Positions 45,824-55,545 are shown, numbered from the stretch's first letter. The stretch: DNA of 64,000 nt from an uncultured Oscillospiraceae bacterium (GCA_900543305.1 UQQZ01000001.1:20035-84034), one strand, 5' to 3'. Numbers and translations: made by a program. The notes: generated by a model not told the origin, from the sequence alone.

Positions 45824-46635
45824 TCCGCGGCCTCCTTTGCGTATTCGCCCCCCAGATCAAATGCATGATTCATGGGCCCTGAACCTTTGCCCAGGTCCAG
45901 CATTGCCGCCAATGCTCCGGAAATATACTGTTTTGCCCTTTGTACAGACTGAGCAAGAGAAAATCCCTTGGCAAGGTTTGCGGCGATTGCACTGGACAAC
46001 GTACAGCCTGTACCGTGGGTATTGGGGTTATGGATGCGTTTTCCCTTAAACCACACCAGTTCTCCGTTGGCGTAAAGCAGGTCATTGGCATCGTTGATGC
46101 TGTGGCCCCCTTTGAGCAGGACAGAGCAGTGATAGGTGTCTCCTATTTGCTTGGCCGCCGCAATAATATCTTCTGTCGTTTCAATGGACAAGCCAGACAG
46201 AACTTCTCCTTCGGGAATATTGGGCGTAATCACCGTCGCGATGGGCAACAGCTCTTCGATCAGAGATTGCACCGCATCCGTCTTCATCAGCGCAGAACCG
46301 GAAGTCGCCACCATTACCGGATCAACCACCACGTTCTTTGCTTTGTAATGCTTCAGTCTTTCTGCAATCACATCTATCAATTCTCGAGAAGATACCATGC
46401 CGATTTTTACGGCATCGGGATAAATGTCCTGGAATACCGCGTCAATTTGCTGGCGCAAAAATTCAGGCGTAGACTCCTGAATGGCCCTCACACCTGTGGT
46501 ATTCTGCGCCGTTAGCGCCGTTATGACGCTCATGGCGTAAACACCGTTCATCGTCATGGTTTTCAGGTCAGCTTGGATTCCGGCGCCTCCACTGCAATCG
46601 CTTCCCGCAATGGTCAATGCTGTTTTTAATTTCAT
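45820..46635 (-). CDS. thiD: HMP/HMP-P kinase ThiD
   Basis: 271 residues. ALTIAGSDCSGGAGIQADLKT start, VDPVMVATSG, LLKGGHS and the catalytic GTGCTLSSAIAANLAKG are the ThiD ribokinase-type features. It phosphorylates hydroxymethylpyrimidine twice to HMP-PP for ThiE. ATG 46635 follows GGAAGGAG. Confidence 0.95.
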   Translation of the reverse strand: MKLKTALTIAGSDCSGGAGIQADLKTMTMNGVYAMSVITALTAQNTTGVRAIQESTPEFLRQQIDAVFQDIYPDAVKIGMVSSRELIDVIAERLKHYKAKNVVVDPVMVATSGSALMKTDAVQSLIEELLPIATVITPNIPEGEVLSGLSIETTEDIIAAAKQIGDTYHCSVLLKGGHSINDANDLLYANGELVWFKGKRIHNPNTHGTGCTLSSAIAANLAKGFSLAQSVQRAKQYISGALAAMLDLGKGSGPMNHAFDLGGEYAKEAAE

Positions 46636-46675
46636 GGTTTCGTACTCCTTCCCTGCTTCAGCATTCTTTTATAGA

Positions 46676-46706
46676 GCGGCATAAGGTGGTGCCCCCAATG
46701 TGCCGC
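46676..46706 (-). repeat. Hairpin between thiE and thiD
   Basis: GCGGCA / TGCCGC outer stem with an inner GGTGG/CCCCC pairing in the 129-bp gap between the two genes. It could be a processing or partial attenuation structure. No T-tract follows. Confidence 0.4.
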
Positions 46707-46764
46707 TTCAACCTGTTGGCTTGCTCTGTCAAAGGATATTTCCTAAAAGGCGGTAAAAATCTTC

Positions 46765-47406
46765 TCAAGCATTTACCATTTGCTCGGATAACTTCCGCAG
46801 CAAGCGGCACTCCCCTTCAATATCCTCCGCCGAAAAAATGGCGCTGACCAGTGCTACACCGTCAACTCCTGTACCTGCAAGCTCCAGAAGATTGGATTTT
46901 CCAATGCCGCCGATGGCAACCACAGGAATATCCACCGCGGCACAAATTTCCCGGAGAACTTCTTTTGGCAGAACCTCTGCGTCCTTTTTTGTGGAAGTGG
47001 AGAACATAGCGCCTACTCCAAGACAATCCGCGCCGTTTTGAACTGCGTCCAGCGCTTCCTGAACAGAGTGGACGGATACGCCGATCATCATGCCGTCCCC
47101 CACCTTTTTGCGCACCTGGGCCGCTGCCATATCCTCTTGACCTACATGGATCCCGTCTGCCTGACATTGAATGGCAACTTCTACATTGTCATTGATAAAG
47201 AGGGGAACTCCATACTGCTTGCACAGAGCAGAGATTTCTTTGGCTTCTTCCAAAAACTCTTCCTGGCCCATTTCCTTCTCACGAAGCTGCACACAGGTTA
47301 CACCGCCCTTTAAAGCGCATTCTACCTGTTCATACAAACTTTGCTTGCCGGTCCACGCCCGGTCAGTAACCGCGTAAAGCAGCATGGTATTCTTATCGCA
47401 CTTCAT
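46765..47406 (-). CDS. thiE: Thiamine-phosphate synthase ThiE
   Basis: 213 residues, TIM barrel. YAVTDRAWTGKQSLYEQVE, GVTCVQLREKEM, PLFINDNVEVA, DGIHVGQEDM and VVAIGGIGKSN are all conserved. It joins HMP-PP and thiazole phosphate to thiamine phosphate. ATG 47406 overlaps the end of thiM by 14 bases and has GAAAGG eight bases upstream. Confidence 0.95.
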   Translation of the reverse strand: MKCDKNTMLLYAVTDRAWTGKQSLYEQVECALKGGVTCVQLREKEMGQEEFLEEAKEISALCKQYGVPLFINDNVEVAIQCQADGIHVGQEDMAAAQVRKKVGDGMMIGVSVHSVQEALDAVQNGADCLGVGAMFSTSTKKDAEVLPKEVLREICAAVDIPVVAIGGIGKSNLLELAGTGVDGVALVSAIFSAEDIEGECRLLRKLSEQMVNA

Positions 47407-48214
47407 AGTTCGCACCTTTCTCCAGCATTTCTGGCGTCATATTGTAAACCGCATCAATGATGTAATTTCGGTAAGTTGCGTTTCCGTCCATGGGGGACAG
47501 TCTCCCAAAAGCCACCTCTCCGGCATACCCCATTGTGGCAACTGCCGCAGCGGTCGCCTCCAAAGGACATTGGGGGTTAGCTGTCACAAAAGCTGTGGCC
47601 ATGGCGGAAAGCTGGCAGCCTGTTCCCGTGACAGATGCCATCATGGGATGGCCGTTTCGGATGCAGTAGGCCTTTTCCCCGTCCGCCACAATATCGATAG
47701 CACCGGTAATGGCAATTACCGCTCCTGTCTTCCGGGCAAAGGCCTTGGCAAACGAAATGGCTTGATCCAGGTTTTCCTCTGTCACCTGATCTGCCACGTC
47801 GGCGTCTACACCTTTTGTAGTGCCGCTTCCGGATGCAATGGTCTTGATCTCGGAAATATTGCCTCGAATGACGGTAAACTTCACTTCCTTGAGAAGAGCC
47901 AGGGCAGTATCCATTCTCAGTTTAGATGCTCCAGCTCCCACGGGATCCAACAAAACCGGATGATTCAACTCATTGGCCCGTTTGCCCGCAATCAGCATGG
48001 AAGCAATGGTGCGGCTGTTCAGGGTACCAATATTGAGGTTGAGTCCCCCACAAATGGACGTGATGTCGGCAACCTCTTCCTTGTCGTCTGCCATGATCGG
48101 AGAAGCACCACAGGCGAGCACGATGTTCGCACAGTCGTTTACCGTCACATAATTGGTGATGTTGTGAATCAACGGACTGCTCTTTCGCACATTTTCAAGT
48201 ATTCTATCAAACAT
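47393..48214 (-). CDS. thiM: Hydroxyethylthiazole kinase ThiM
   Basis: 273 residues. PLIHNITNYVTVNDCANIVLA, SPIMADDKEE, LDPVGAGAS and the catalytic ASVTGTGCQLSAM mark ThiM. It phosphorylates salvaged thiazole. ATG 48214 follows GGAG by eight bases; 48277 is an artefact extension. It is the first gene behind the TPP riboswitch. The operon holds salvage genes only (no thiC, thiG), so the cell salvages both thiamine halves here. Confidence 0.95.
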   Translation of the reverse strand: MFDRILENVRKSSPLIHNITNYVTVNDCANIVLACGASPIMADDKEEVADITSICGGLNLNIGTLNSRTIASMLIAGKRANELNHPVLLDPVGAGASKLRMDTALALLKEVKFTVIRGNISEIKTIASGSGTTKGVDADVADQVTEENLDQAISFAKAFARKTGAVIAITGAIDIVADGEKAYCIRNGHPMMASVTGTGCQLSAMATAFVTANPQCPLEATAAAVATMGYAGEVAFGRLSPMDGNATYRNYIIDAVYNMTPEMLEKGANYEVR

Positions 48215-48440
48215 ATTTCTGACTCCTTGTTCCTTTTTTTCTTTGCGTGAATCGGCTGCATACAGCCACACTTCCATCGCAAAAATCGTTATCTTTTAGA
48301 CAACGGCATGGAAGTTCGGTCGATGCTTACTGGCATCCTCTCACGCCGGAACACGGCTTCCCATCGCTGAGCTACAAGACTCAGGGCGCTCCCCCTCAGT
48401 CCGCCACACGGGTGGATTTCGTTTTCCCCCTTTCCAAACT
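48215..48440 (-). other. 226-bp structured, gene-less segment between TPP switch and thiM
   Basis: After the riboswitch terminator an unusually long leader continues to thiM. On the minus strand it holds nested pairing CTTCCAT...ATGGAAG with inner GTTGTCT/AGATAAC (about 48268-48316) and a GGCTG/CAGCC stem near 48251-48264. No convincing ORF. It may be a small mobile-element remnant or a further regulatory structure. Confidence 0.4.
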
Positions 48441-48477
48441 AAAACAAAAAAACAGGAGACAAGCTTTTGCCTCCTGT
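48441..48477 (-). terminator. Terminator of the TPP riboswitch
   Basis: ACAGGAG / CTCCTGT stem (48452-48458, 48471-48477) followed on the minus strand by a T-rich run (48441-48451). It lies directly after the aptamer and forms the expression platform. Confidence 0.85.
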
Positions 48478-48493
48478 AAAAAATCTTTGCGTA

Positions 48494-48582
48494 TGACTTC
48501 CTACGGCGGCATTATCCGCATCAGGTAAAGGGTCGAAGTTGGATTACTTCCTCTCAGCCTGCCAGAACAAGCTCCCCTGTAT
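48494..48582 (-). promoter_or_regulatory. TPP (THI-box) riboswitch controlling thiMEDtenA
   Basis: On the minus strand the conserved blocks appear in order: GGGGAGC, CTGAGAGG, GACCCTTTACCTGATGCGG and TAATGCCGCCGTAGGAAG. These are the thi-box core elements. Binding of thiamine pyrophosphate would favour the terminator just downstream and switch the operon off. Confidence 0.93.
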
Positions 48583-48725
48583 TTATTTTGCTTTAAGTAT
48601 ACGCCTATTTTTAAAAAAGTACAAGAGGGTTCTTCAAACAGAACCGCAACCTTCGTCCCTTTTTTCTGATAAGCCCCTTGGTATCAAACAGAAAAGCCCT
48701 CTGTGCAGCGTCTTTCCTTCCCTTG

Positions 48726-49166
48726 TTACACGATTAGAAGACGCCTTTGATGGAGGTTGTGGCCCATTTCCGGCATGTAGACCATCTCCGGTTGATTGGG
48801 GTCGGCAGTGGACTCCAGAAACGGCGGCATATAGGAATGGGTGACGCAGAACCCATATTGGATATCGTGAAACCCTTGGGCAAGTCCTCCCTCTTTTTTC
48901 ACCAGCAGAGTAGCCGGCTCCAGGGGATGCCAATGGGTTTTCCAATCCACCTTCATTTCCTGTACGGTGTACCTCTCGCCACCGATTTGCCAGAGCACCT
49001 GATCTGGGGCAAACACCTCTCCGTCCACAACAAGGTTCCCGGCTTTGATCTGACTCAAAAATACGCCCCGGTAGTAGGGCAATCGAATCTTCAGCTGAAA
49101 TCCCACTGCATTTTCATCCACATAGAGATTGCGAAATCCCACGGACTGGATTACCTGTTTTTCCAT
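48726..49166 (-). CDS. C-glycoside deglycosidase beta subunit (DgpB/DfgB-like, DUF6379)
   Basis: 146 residues, beta-rich. QSVGFRNLYVDENAVGFQLKIRLPYYRG and YTVQEMKVDW are typical of the DUF6379 small subunit. The heterodimer with the alpha subunit cleaves the C-C bond of 3-keto C-glycosides such as oxidised puerarin. ATG 49166 follows GGAGGG by eight bases. It lies 14 bases after the alpha-subunit gene. Confidence 0.85.
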   Translation of the reverse strand: MEKQVIQSVGFRNLYVDENAVGFQLKIRLPYYRGVFLSQIKAGNLVVDGEVFAPDQVLWQIGGERYTVQEMKVDWKTHWHPLEPATLLVKKEGGLAQGFHDIQYGFCVTHSYMPPFLESTADPNQPEMVYMPEMGHNLHQRRLLIV

Positions 49167-49180
49167 ACTGTTTTCCCTCC

Positions 49181-50053
49181 TCAATCGCCCAGGATGTTTT
49201 TCATCAGGATGTGGTGACGGCGAAGCATCTGCCCTACCTCGTAGCCAGGATCGTATTTATCGGCTCCCTCATACTCACTGAGGAGATACCAATCCCAGCC
49301 ATGGTCCTTCAGGATGGTGAGAATTTTCTCATAGGGCACATGAGTTTCCTGGAAGTTTTCGTCCACATGGAAATACTTGGCATGGCAGCAGGCCACATAA
49401 GGAAGCAGAGGGATGATATCCTCCGGTTCATTGGGCGTGAACGCAGGATCCCGCCATTCGCCCTCCTCAAACTTCGTGCGGAACACGCTGAAATCGATAT
49501 TCAGGGCAAAATGCTTTGTACCGGTCTCCTGAATAAACCCCACATACTCCTGTACCATCTTTCCCTTTAAATTGGAGGGTATATGGATCTCCGGACACAG
49601 GATCAAGTCCAGCTCCTCTGCCAGGGGAAGAGCGCCTCGGATGATGTCCCGCCAGTTTTCCACCGGCTCCAGCAGCTCATTGATCACAGGCATCTTGGTG
49701 CGCATGATCCGGAATCCCAAACGATGGGCCAACCGCATGTCACGGCACAAAAACTCAACCGATTCCTCCGTGGTCAAATCCCGATACTGGAGCACATGGG
49801 AGTCCACCCAGTGGCCGTATTCCACCGGCTCCAGCTCATATTTGTCCAGCAGCCCAAACCACTTGTCCACCCAGGCCTGGGTGGGGTAGGGATAATTTTC
49901 AATGTGGATGTTGGCCAGGATCTCAATGCCATGAGCCCCCATGTCGTGGACGTCCTCAAAGCAATCCTCCAAGGTCTTCTCAAACCCGAACTCGGCGGAG
50001 TAACTGTACAAGGCTACGCCCCGCTTGGGACCCTTTTTCTCGTTGCGGTACAC
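49181..50053 (-). CDS. C-glycoside deglycosidase alpha subunit (DgpC/DfgA-like)
   Basis: 290 residues, xylose-isomerase-like TIM barrel. [45 protein letters not shown] and LLSEYEGAD hold the metal-binding Glu, Asp, His and Glu. With the DUF6379 protein it performs C-deglycosylation; alone this family includes sugar phosphate isomerase/epimerases. GTG 50053 follows AGGAGG by eight bases. The adjacent oxidoreductase provides the 3-keto substrate. Confidence 0.85.
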   Translation of the reverse strand: MYRNEKKGPKRGVALYSYSAEFGFEKTLEDCFEDVHDMGAHGIEILANIHIENYPYPTQAWVDKWFGLLDKYELEPVEYGHWVDSHVLQYRDLTTEESVEFLCRDMRLAHRLGFRIMRTKMPVINELLEPVENWRDIIRGALPLAEELDLILCPEIHIPSNLKGKMVQEYVGFIQETGTKHFALNIDFSVFRTKFEEGEWRDPAFTPNEPEDIIPLLPYVACCHAKYFHVDENFQETHVPYEKILTILKDHGWDWYLLSEYEGADKYDPGYEVGQMLRRHHILMKNILGD

Positions 50054-50072
50054 TTTGGTTCCTCCTTTGGGA

Positions 50073-51185
50073 TCATTCGAATTGGATCTCTCTGCCCTGG
50101 GCAGCGGACTTATAGATATTGTCCAGGATCTTGGTGACGGTAAAGGCCTGCTCAGGTTTTACCAGAGGCTGGGTATCGTTGAGAATGGCCTCCAGCCACT
50201 GTTTGCACTCCACTTCTTCCGGTTTGTCTGAGCTGCCCTCAAAGAAGGCAATGGTTCCGCCGGGAGAAAGCGTTTCCTCGGTGAGCTGACCGTAATCGGT
50301 CTTGTTGAAGATCAGGTCGTACTCCCCTTGGGCTTTGCTCATACCGCCGATGATCTCTGCCCCTGCCTTCGTGCCGCACAGGGTGCAGCTGGCCTCCCTG
50401 GATTCCCGCAGGTTGATGGCCCAGGCGCTCTCCAGGAAAATGGTGGCGCCATTCTTCATCTTGATAAATCCAAAGGCGGAATCCTCTACTTCGTATTTGT
50501 CCGGATCCCATGGGCCAAACATATTGCCGATGGTGGCTTCCTTCATATGACCCAGCTTCTCAAATACGGAGCCGGTAACACTCGCCACCTCATAGTTGTC
50601 CATCATCCACAGGGTGATATCCAACGCGTGGGTGCCGATGTCGATCAAGGGACCGCCTCCCTGCTTGGATTTGTCCGGAAACACACCCCAGGTAGGCACC
50701 GCCCGCCGGCGGATTGCGTGAGCCTTGGCAAAATAGATGTCTCCCAGGTCACCGCTGCGGCAAGCTTTGAACAGAGTCTGGGTGTCTTTGCGGAATCGGT
50801 TCTGATAGCCGATAGTGAACTTCTTTCCGGATTTCTTCCAGGCGTCCATCATCAGCTGGGCGTCGGCAGTGGTGGCTGCCATGGGCTTCTCACACATTAC
50901 ATGTTTACCCGCCTCAAAGGCCGCCACAGTGATGGGGCAATGGGCCACGTTGGGAGTCAGCACATGGACCACATCGATTTCCGGATTGGCCAGCAGTTCA
51001 TGGTAGTCTTCGCACACCTGGGCGCCTTCCACACCGTACTGGGCGGCGGCTTTCTCCGCACGCTCCCGGATGATGTCGCAAAAGGCCACAATCTCACACT
51101 TGTCCTTTTGGGACGTGAGGGCAGGCAGATGTTTGGAATTGGCAATGCCGCCGCAGCCGATGATACCGACTTTCAGCTTCTTCAT
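50073..51185 (-). CDS. Gfo/Idh/MocA oxidoreductase (DgpA-like)
   Basis: 370 residues. N-terminal Rossmann [17 protein letters not shown], catalytic EKP in HVMCEKPMA, and the Gfo/Idh C-terminal domain. Such enzymes oxidise the sugar 3-OH of C- and O-glycosides with NAD+, which in Dgp and Dfg systems precedes C-C cleavage. ATG 51185 follows GGAGG. First gene of the three-gene operon. Confidence 0.88.
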   Translation of the reverse strand: MKKLKVGIIGCGGIANSKHLPALTSQKDKCEIVAFCDIIRERAEKAAAQYGVEGAQVCEDYHELLANPEIDVVHVLTPNVAHCPITVAAFEAGKHVMCEKPMAATTADAQLMMDAWKKSGKKFTIGYQNRFRKDTQTLFKACRSGDLGDIYFAKAHAIRRRAVPTWGVFPDKSKQGGGPLIDIGTHALDITLWMMDNYEVASVTGSVFEKLGHMKEATIGNMFGPWDPDKYEVEDSAFGFIKMKNGATIFLESAWAINLRESREASCTLCGTKAGAEIIGGMSKAQGEYDLIFNKTDYGQLTEETLSPGGTIAFFEGSSDKPEEVECKQWLEAILNDTQPLVKPEQAFTVTKILDNIYKSAAQGREIQFE

Positions 51186-51252
51186 GGACAGGTCCTCCTT
51201 TAGCAAAAGCATATTTGTGATTTTCTACTAAATTTTAGTTTACTGAAAATCA

Positions 51253-51258
51253 ATTATA
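51253..51258 (-). promoter_or_regulatory. -10 element of the C-glycoside operon
   Basis: Perfect minus-strand TATAAT about 70 bases before the oxidoreductase ATG, without a good -35. That is what an AraC-activated promoter looks like; the AraC gene is directly upstream. Confidence 0.5.
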
Positions 51259-51376
51259 GGCTTTTTCTGAGGCAAATGCTTCTTTGTTTCTTAAAAGATC
51301 CTGCCCGTTTTTTGCGTTTTATTCGATCAAAGTTCACTTGTTGCAATTTTTATACATATGTTATATGTGTACTTGG

Positions 51377-51408
51377 CAAAAAAGCAGCCCCGCGGTCATC
51401 CGCGAGGC
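51377..51408 (-). terminator. Terminator of the AraC regulator gene
   Basis: Stem GCCCCGCGG / CCGCGAGGC (51387-51395, 51400-51408) followed by TTTTTT on the minus strand. It separates the regulator from the operon promoter. Confidence 0.8.
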
Positions 51409-51434
51409 CATTTTCAATGAACATTTTGAGAGAA

Positions 51435-53780
51435 TCAGGAGATGGAAATGTACCGTATCTCGTTGGGCTCCATGGTGAACTGAAGCAGCAGTTCTCCGCC
51501 GGGGGCTTCCCGCTTTTCCAGAGAAACTTCCGGAACCGATGTGCGCTCCAGAAACTCCAGGTCATCTCGAGAAAGGTTGGAGATACATCCCAGGTGGATC
51601 CACTTTGCCAGAGGACCCCCTTGTTTTTCGTTAAGGATTCTCTGGCGGATAAGAAAAGGATCGTGTTCCACCGGCAACCCAGTCAGGAGCAGCTCTATGG
51701 ATAAGGGATCCAGGTCCACAAACAGTCCATTCAAACTCTCCGGCCAGTGGGAATTTTCCTCGAAAAGGTAGTATTTTGGCCCCAACGCCTTGTTATTGTA
51801 GCAGAGGATCCGCAACTCTCCGGGCCCTTCTCCGGTAACGAGACAATGATCTGTCTGGCACAGCCTGTAACGGCCCAGAAATCTTAAAAACCGATAAGCG
51901 TAATAGGCCGGTTTTCGTATGCCGGTCTGGGAGAGAAGGCCTGCGCTGCCGGAAAGTACATTGCTGGAATCTCCATAGGCGCTTAAAAGATCGGAAGCAC
52001 AGAACAGACCGATCACATCCGCCTTTTCTTGGGAGCGAATCACATGATCCAAAATGGCTGCCCCACGGTAACAACTGTCCTGGATAAAATTTCGGTTGGC
52101 CAGGCTGATCCCCCAGTCCGTCACCCAAAACTCTCCGGAAAACTTATGTTTTTGCAGCAACCGTCTCACAAACCCGATCTGTCCCTCTAAAAAATCCCGG
52201 TCATCTACTTTTTGCAATTTCTTCTGAAAGATAGATTCCTCTTGCAAGTCGCCTTGATAAGAATAGGGATAATGGGTTGTGGTGAGGATATCCGGCGGAA
52301 AACCACAGTCCAGGAAGGAGGCAATCACCCGCTCTGTCTCTTCCGGGTTGCCGGATAGAAGCCCCGGCCCCGCCACCCGAGCAGTGGGAAGAATGGACTT
52401 CACCAAGGTATATCCCTTTTTCCACACCTCCACATCGGTCTCACCCTCCCGACGGGACAAGGGCTTATCGTTGAGATAAAAGGTAAATTCAAAGATCCAC
52501 TGGCTCACCACTTCTTCCGTATAACGCTGGCGGATATGCCGCAGAAAAGTGTCCAAGATGACAAACCAGTTGATGCTTTGCTGGGTATCGTGGCTGTATA
52601 TCTCCTGACTTTCGCTGGCCCATGAGAAATCCCGATGCTGAGCCAGGTCCAAATCCAGCTTCAGTTTGTGATCCACACAGAAGTCCAGTATGGCGTCAAG
52701 CTTGGAAAAGCTGAAGGTATCCCCTGTGCCCTGAAGCATCTGCGGGGAAAAAAGGCTCCAGATCCGCAGATATTCCACATCCAGTCTTTGAGCAAGAAAG
52801 GAAATCTGATTTTGCATTTCCGCTTCCTGGAGCAAATGGGCAGAGCCCACGTTCAGCAGTCGGTTTCTAGGTTTGACCCAGCCAGCACCTTCCTGCTGGT
52901 TGACCCAAATCCGCTGGGTGGGAACGTCTCCCTGTTGACGGGTCCGGCGTTTTTCTTCCAGCAGCTGCTGCACTTGAGGCAGACCCTGCTGACAGTTGGG
53001 TTTCTCCTCTTTTTGTTGGAGGCCTTTCCGGAATTGCGAAGGTGTCATGCCAAACGCCTCTTTAAAATCCCGGTTAAACACGGTGGAGGAGGTAAAGCCC
53101 GCCTCCATGGCGATAGCGGTAATCGGTTTTCGGCTTGTTTCCAGGTTCTCTTTCACCTGTTCCAAGCGGACACGCTTTTTATATTGAGAAAAACGTTCCC
53201 CGGTGACTTTTTGAAACAGCCGGGATGTGGCGGCGGGAGATAGATAGATTTGCGCTGCCAGCTCCTGCAAAGAAATGTCTTTTTCCAAAGCGAGAATATG
53301 AAGCAGTCGATGGTTGCGATCCCCTTTCGATGGTTCTGTCTCCTCTTTCCGATAATGTTGGATTAACAGATACAGGAGAGAGTAAAAGGCCTCCCGTTCG
53401 CGGAACACCTGACCGAAACCATCCTCTGCGCAGGCAAGGAGAAATCCCTCTACCCGCCGTTTTAACTCCTGATACCACCGTCCTGTGGGATCTTGGTCTT
53501 CCAGCACGAACAAAAGCTGTTCCTGTTCGGCCAGTCGACACAGCCAAGGATAATTCAAAGAGATGGCGGCAACCAGACAGCCCGAGGGAATCTCCACACG
53601 CGCGGAGCTACGGAAATTGATCAGAAATACTTCTGATTCCGTCAAAGGGATGCCCTTGCCCTCCATTTGAACGCTGCAATGCTGGGCGGCAACGTATAAA
53701 ATATAGATTCCAGAAGCGTTTTCGATGAGGTGGTCTGATTCCCACACTTGTACACCATATTGTTTTTCCAAAAAAGCCAT
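51435..53780 (-). CDS. AraC-type regulator fused to a GH39-like domain
   Basis: 781 residues. N-terminal cupin-like part (1-150), two AraC helix-turn-helix motifs (about 168-254: LQELAAQIYLSPAATSRLF and AIAMEAGFTSSTVFNRDF), then from about 310 a beta-xylosidase (GH39)-like barrel. The family acid/base motif NEP is WIFEFTFYLN here, and the nucleophile segment reads WVTDWGIS, with Asp for the catalytic Glu, so this barrel probably senses a glycoside rather than cleaving it. It precedes and likely activates the C-glycoside operon. Start at ATG 53780 with AGGGG five bases before. Confidence 0.85.
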   Translation of the reverse strand: MAFLEKQYGVQVWESDHLIENASGIYILYVAAQHCSVQMEGKGIPLTESEVFLINFRSSARVEIPSGCLVAAISLNYPWLCRLAEQEQLLFVLEDQDPTGRWYQELKRRVEGFLLACAEDGFGQVFREREAFYSLLYLLIQHYRKEETEPSKGDRNHRLLHILALEKDISLQELAAQIYLSPAATSRLFQKVTGERFSQYKKRVRLEQVKENLETSRKPITAIAMEAGFTSSTVFNRDFKEAFGMTPSQFRKGLQQKEEKPNCQQGLPQVQQLLEEKRRTRQQGDVPTQRIWVNQQEGAGWVKPRNRLLNVGSAHLLQEAEMQNQISFLAQRLDVEYLRIWSLFSPQMLQGTGDTFSFSKLDAILDFCVDHKLKLDLDLAQHRDFSWASESQEIYSHDTQQSINWFVILDTFLRHIRQRYTEEVVSQWIFEFTFYLNDKPLSRREGETDVEVWKKGYTLVKSILPTARVAGPGLLSGNPEETERVIASFLDCGFPPDILTTTHYPYSYQGDLQEESIFQKKLQKVDDRDFLEGQIGFVRRLLQKHKFSGEFWVTDWGISLANRNFIQDSCYRGAAILDHVIRSQEKADVIGLFCASDLLSAYGDSSNVLSGSAGLLSQTGIRKPAYYAYRFLRFLGRYRLCQTDHCLVTGEGPGELRILCYNNKALGPKYYLFEENSHWPESLNGLFVDLDPLSIELLLTGLPVEHDPFLIRQRILNEKQGGPLAKWIHLGCISNLSRDDLEFLERTSVPEVSLEKREAPGGELLLQFTMEPNEIRYISIS

Positions 53781-54093
53781 GCCATCCCCTGCCTTTGTAC
53801 TGAATACTGCTGTGAAACCCTAAGCTCCAAAAACATAAAGATTTTTGATTAGTGTATCACACTGGTTCTGAATCAGCAAGGCAGGAGTTTTCGGCAAGAC
53901 GATGTGCCATGGAAATGAAGTGCGCTCGGGCTAGGCTCCCAGTAACTGAACGCCCTCACGGAAGAATACACCCAACCGTCCTCAAGGTACAGCGGGGCTG
54001 CGTCGTTTCTTTTCCCGGCAAACGGAAACCCAATGAGAGGTTTCCGATCCAGATGGTACAGGAGACCTTTGCCCCGGGCATGACCCCAACGGC
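53781..54093. other. 313-bp gene-less interval
   Basis: Between the AraC start and the radical SAM stop. The only clear structure is the CGGAAACC / GGTTTCCG stem (54023-54030, 54039-54046), which may be the radical SAM terminator although no T-tract follows. Confidence 0.4.
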
Positions 54094-55467
54094 TTATTCT
54101 TCCTTACTGCAGCCGGAGCACCCAGAGCAATCGGTGCAACCAGACCAAAGCTTTTCCGCAGTATCTTTCCAGGTATCTGCATAAGGGGTGGTCTTGTCAC
54201 ACAGATGATCTACGCTTTCCGGGCTTTGATAATCCGTGTTGACAGCTCCGGTATCTTTCACCATGGTCCGCAGTCGCTGGGGATTTTCCAACATGGGACA
54301 AGGCCGAAGCATATTTTCATTGAAGGGCTGATTGTCATGGTACGCCATGAACAGAGGACTTTTCAAAGCGTCCAGCAAGGAAACTTCATGGATATTGGCG
54401 TTGGAGTAATGGATAAACACGCAGGGCTCCACATCACCCTTGGCGTTAATGTGCAGATACCGTCTGCCCCCCGCGATGCAACCGCCTACATATTCGGCAT
54501 CGTTCTGGAAATCCATTGAGAAAATGGCCTTGCTGTTCCGGAACTCACGAATCCGGTGGTAAACGGTTTCACGCTGTTCCGGCGTAGGCAGAAGCTCCGT
54601 GGCTGCATCGTTGCCAACGGGCATGTAGTGGAAGAACCAGACAAACAACGCACCGCTGTCGATCATATAGTCAAAAAATTTCTCACTTGTTATGTCCGCA
54701 TAGTTGCGGCTTGTGTAGCAAGCGGAAATACCGAAGGGCAAAGCGTGAGCCTTCAGAAGCTTCATGGCCTCCTCCACCTGCCGATAAACGCCCTGGCCCC
54801 GGCGGGAATCGTTGGCCTCTTCAAAGCCTTCCAGGGAAATAGCAGGCACAAAGTTCTTGACTCGAAGCATTTCCTGGCAAAAATCCTCGTCAATGAGGGT
54901 GGCATTGGTAAAGGAAAGGAACTCGCAATCCGGATGCATTTCACAGATCTTGATCAGGTCCTTCTTTCGCACCAGAGGTTCTCCGCCTGTATAGATGTAC
55001 ATGTATGTACCCAGTTCTTTGCCCTGACGGATGATGGAATCAATGGTTTCCACGGACAGATTCAGCCGATTGCCATACTCTGCTGCCCAGCATCCCGTGC
55101 AGTGAAGGTTACAGGCAGAAGTGGGGTCCAGCAGAATTGCCCAGGGGATATTACATCCATGCTTTTTCATATTTTCCTCTTGAATGGCACTGCCCTTCAA
55201 GCTGGCGTTAAACAGGAAGTTTTGGAAAAACGCCTTACGGACACCGGGATCCAGTTTATACATCCGGAGAATCAACTGATACCAGTTATTCTTCTCCTGG
55301 ATGACCTTGCGAATGGCAGCTCGCTGTCCCTCATACCATCCATCGGGAGAGAATCTGTCCACCATCTCCATCAGTTTTGGAAGATTTTCATCCGGATTTC
55401 CTTCAATATAGTTCAAGGCTTTGTTAATAGCAAATGCCTGCATGGTTTCTTTTATGGACTTACTCAT
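54094..55467 (-). CDS. Radical SAM protein
   Basis: 457 residues. A helical N-terminal domain (1-105) precedes the radical SAM core with CNLHCTGC (Cys119, 123, 126), IYTGGEPL and a second Cys-containing SPASM-like region (GGCIAGGRRYLHINAKGDVEPCVF). The C-terminal tail CTDCSGCSGC could bind more Fe-S. Substrate unknown; no peptide precursor gene is nearby. ATG 55467 with GGCGGG upstream. It is divergent from a cysteine-less homologue at 55709. Confidence 0.85.
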   Translation of the reverse strand: MSKSIKETMQAFAINKALNYIEGNPDENLPKLMEMVDRFSPDGWYEGQRAAIRKVIQEKNNWYQLILRMYKLDPGVRKAFFQNFLFNASLKGSAIQEENMKKHGCNIPWAILLDPTSACNLHCTGCWAAEYGNRLNLSVETIDSIIRQGKELGTYMYIYTGGEPLVRKKDLIKICEMHPDCEFLSFTNATLIDEDFCQEMLRVKNFVPAISLEGFEEANDSRRGQGVYRQVEEAMKLLKAHALPFGISACYTSRNYADITSEKFFDYMIDSGALFVWFFHYMPVGNDAATELLPTPEQRETVYHRIREFRNSKAIFSMDFQNDAEYVGGCIAGGRRYLHINAKGDVEPCVFIHYSNANIHEVSLLDALKSPLFMAYHDNQPFNENMLRPCPMLENPQRLRTMVKDTGAVNTDYQSPESVDHLCDKTTPYADTWKDTAEKLWSGCTDCSGCSGCSKEE

Positions 55468-55516
55468 AACTGTGTCCCGCCTTTCTTTAATCCCTTATCA
55501 AAACTCTTTAATGTCG

Positions 55517-55545
55517 ATTATAGGGAGATCTTGTCAAAAAGTCAC
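55517..55545 (-). promoter_or_regulatory. Promoter of the radical SAM gene with nearby dyad
   Basis: Minus-strand GTGACT (55540-55545) and TATAAT (55517-55522) 17 bases apart. TGTCG-N7-CGACA (55564-55580) upstream is an operator-like dyad that could be a TetR site. Confidence 0.5.
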
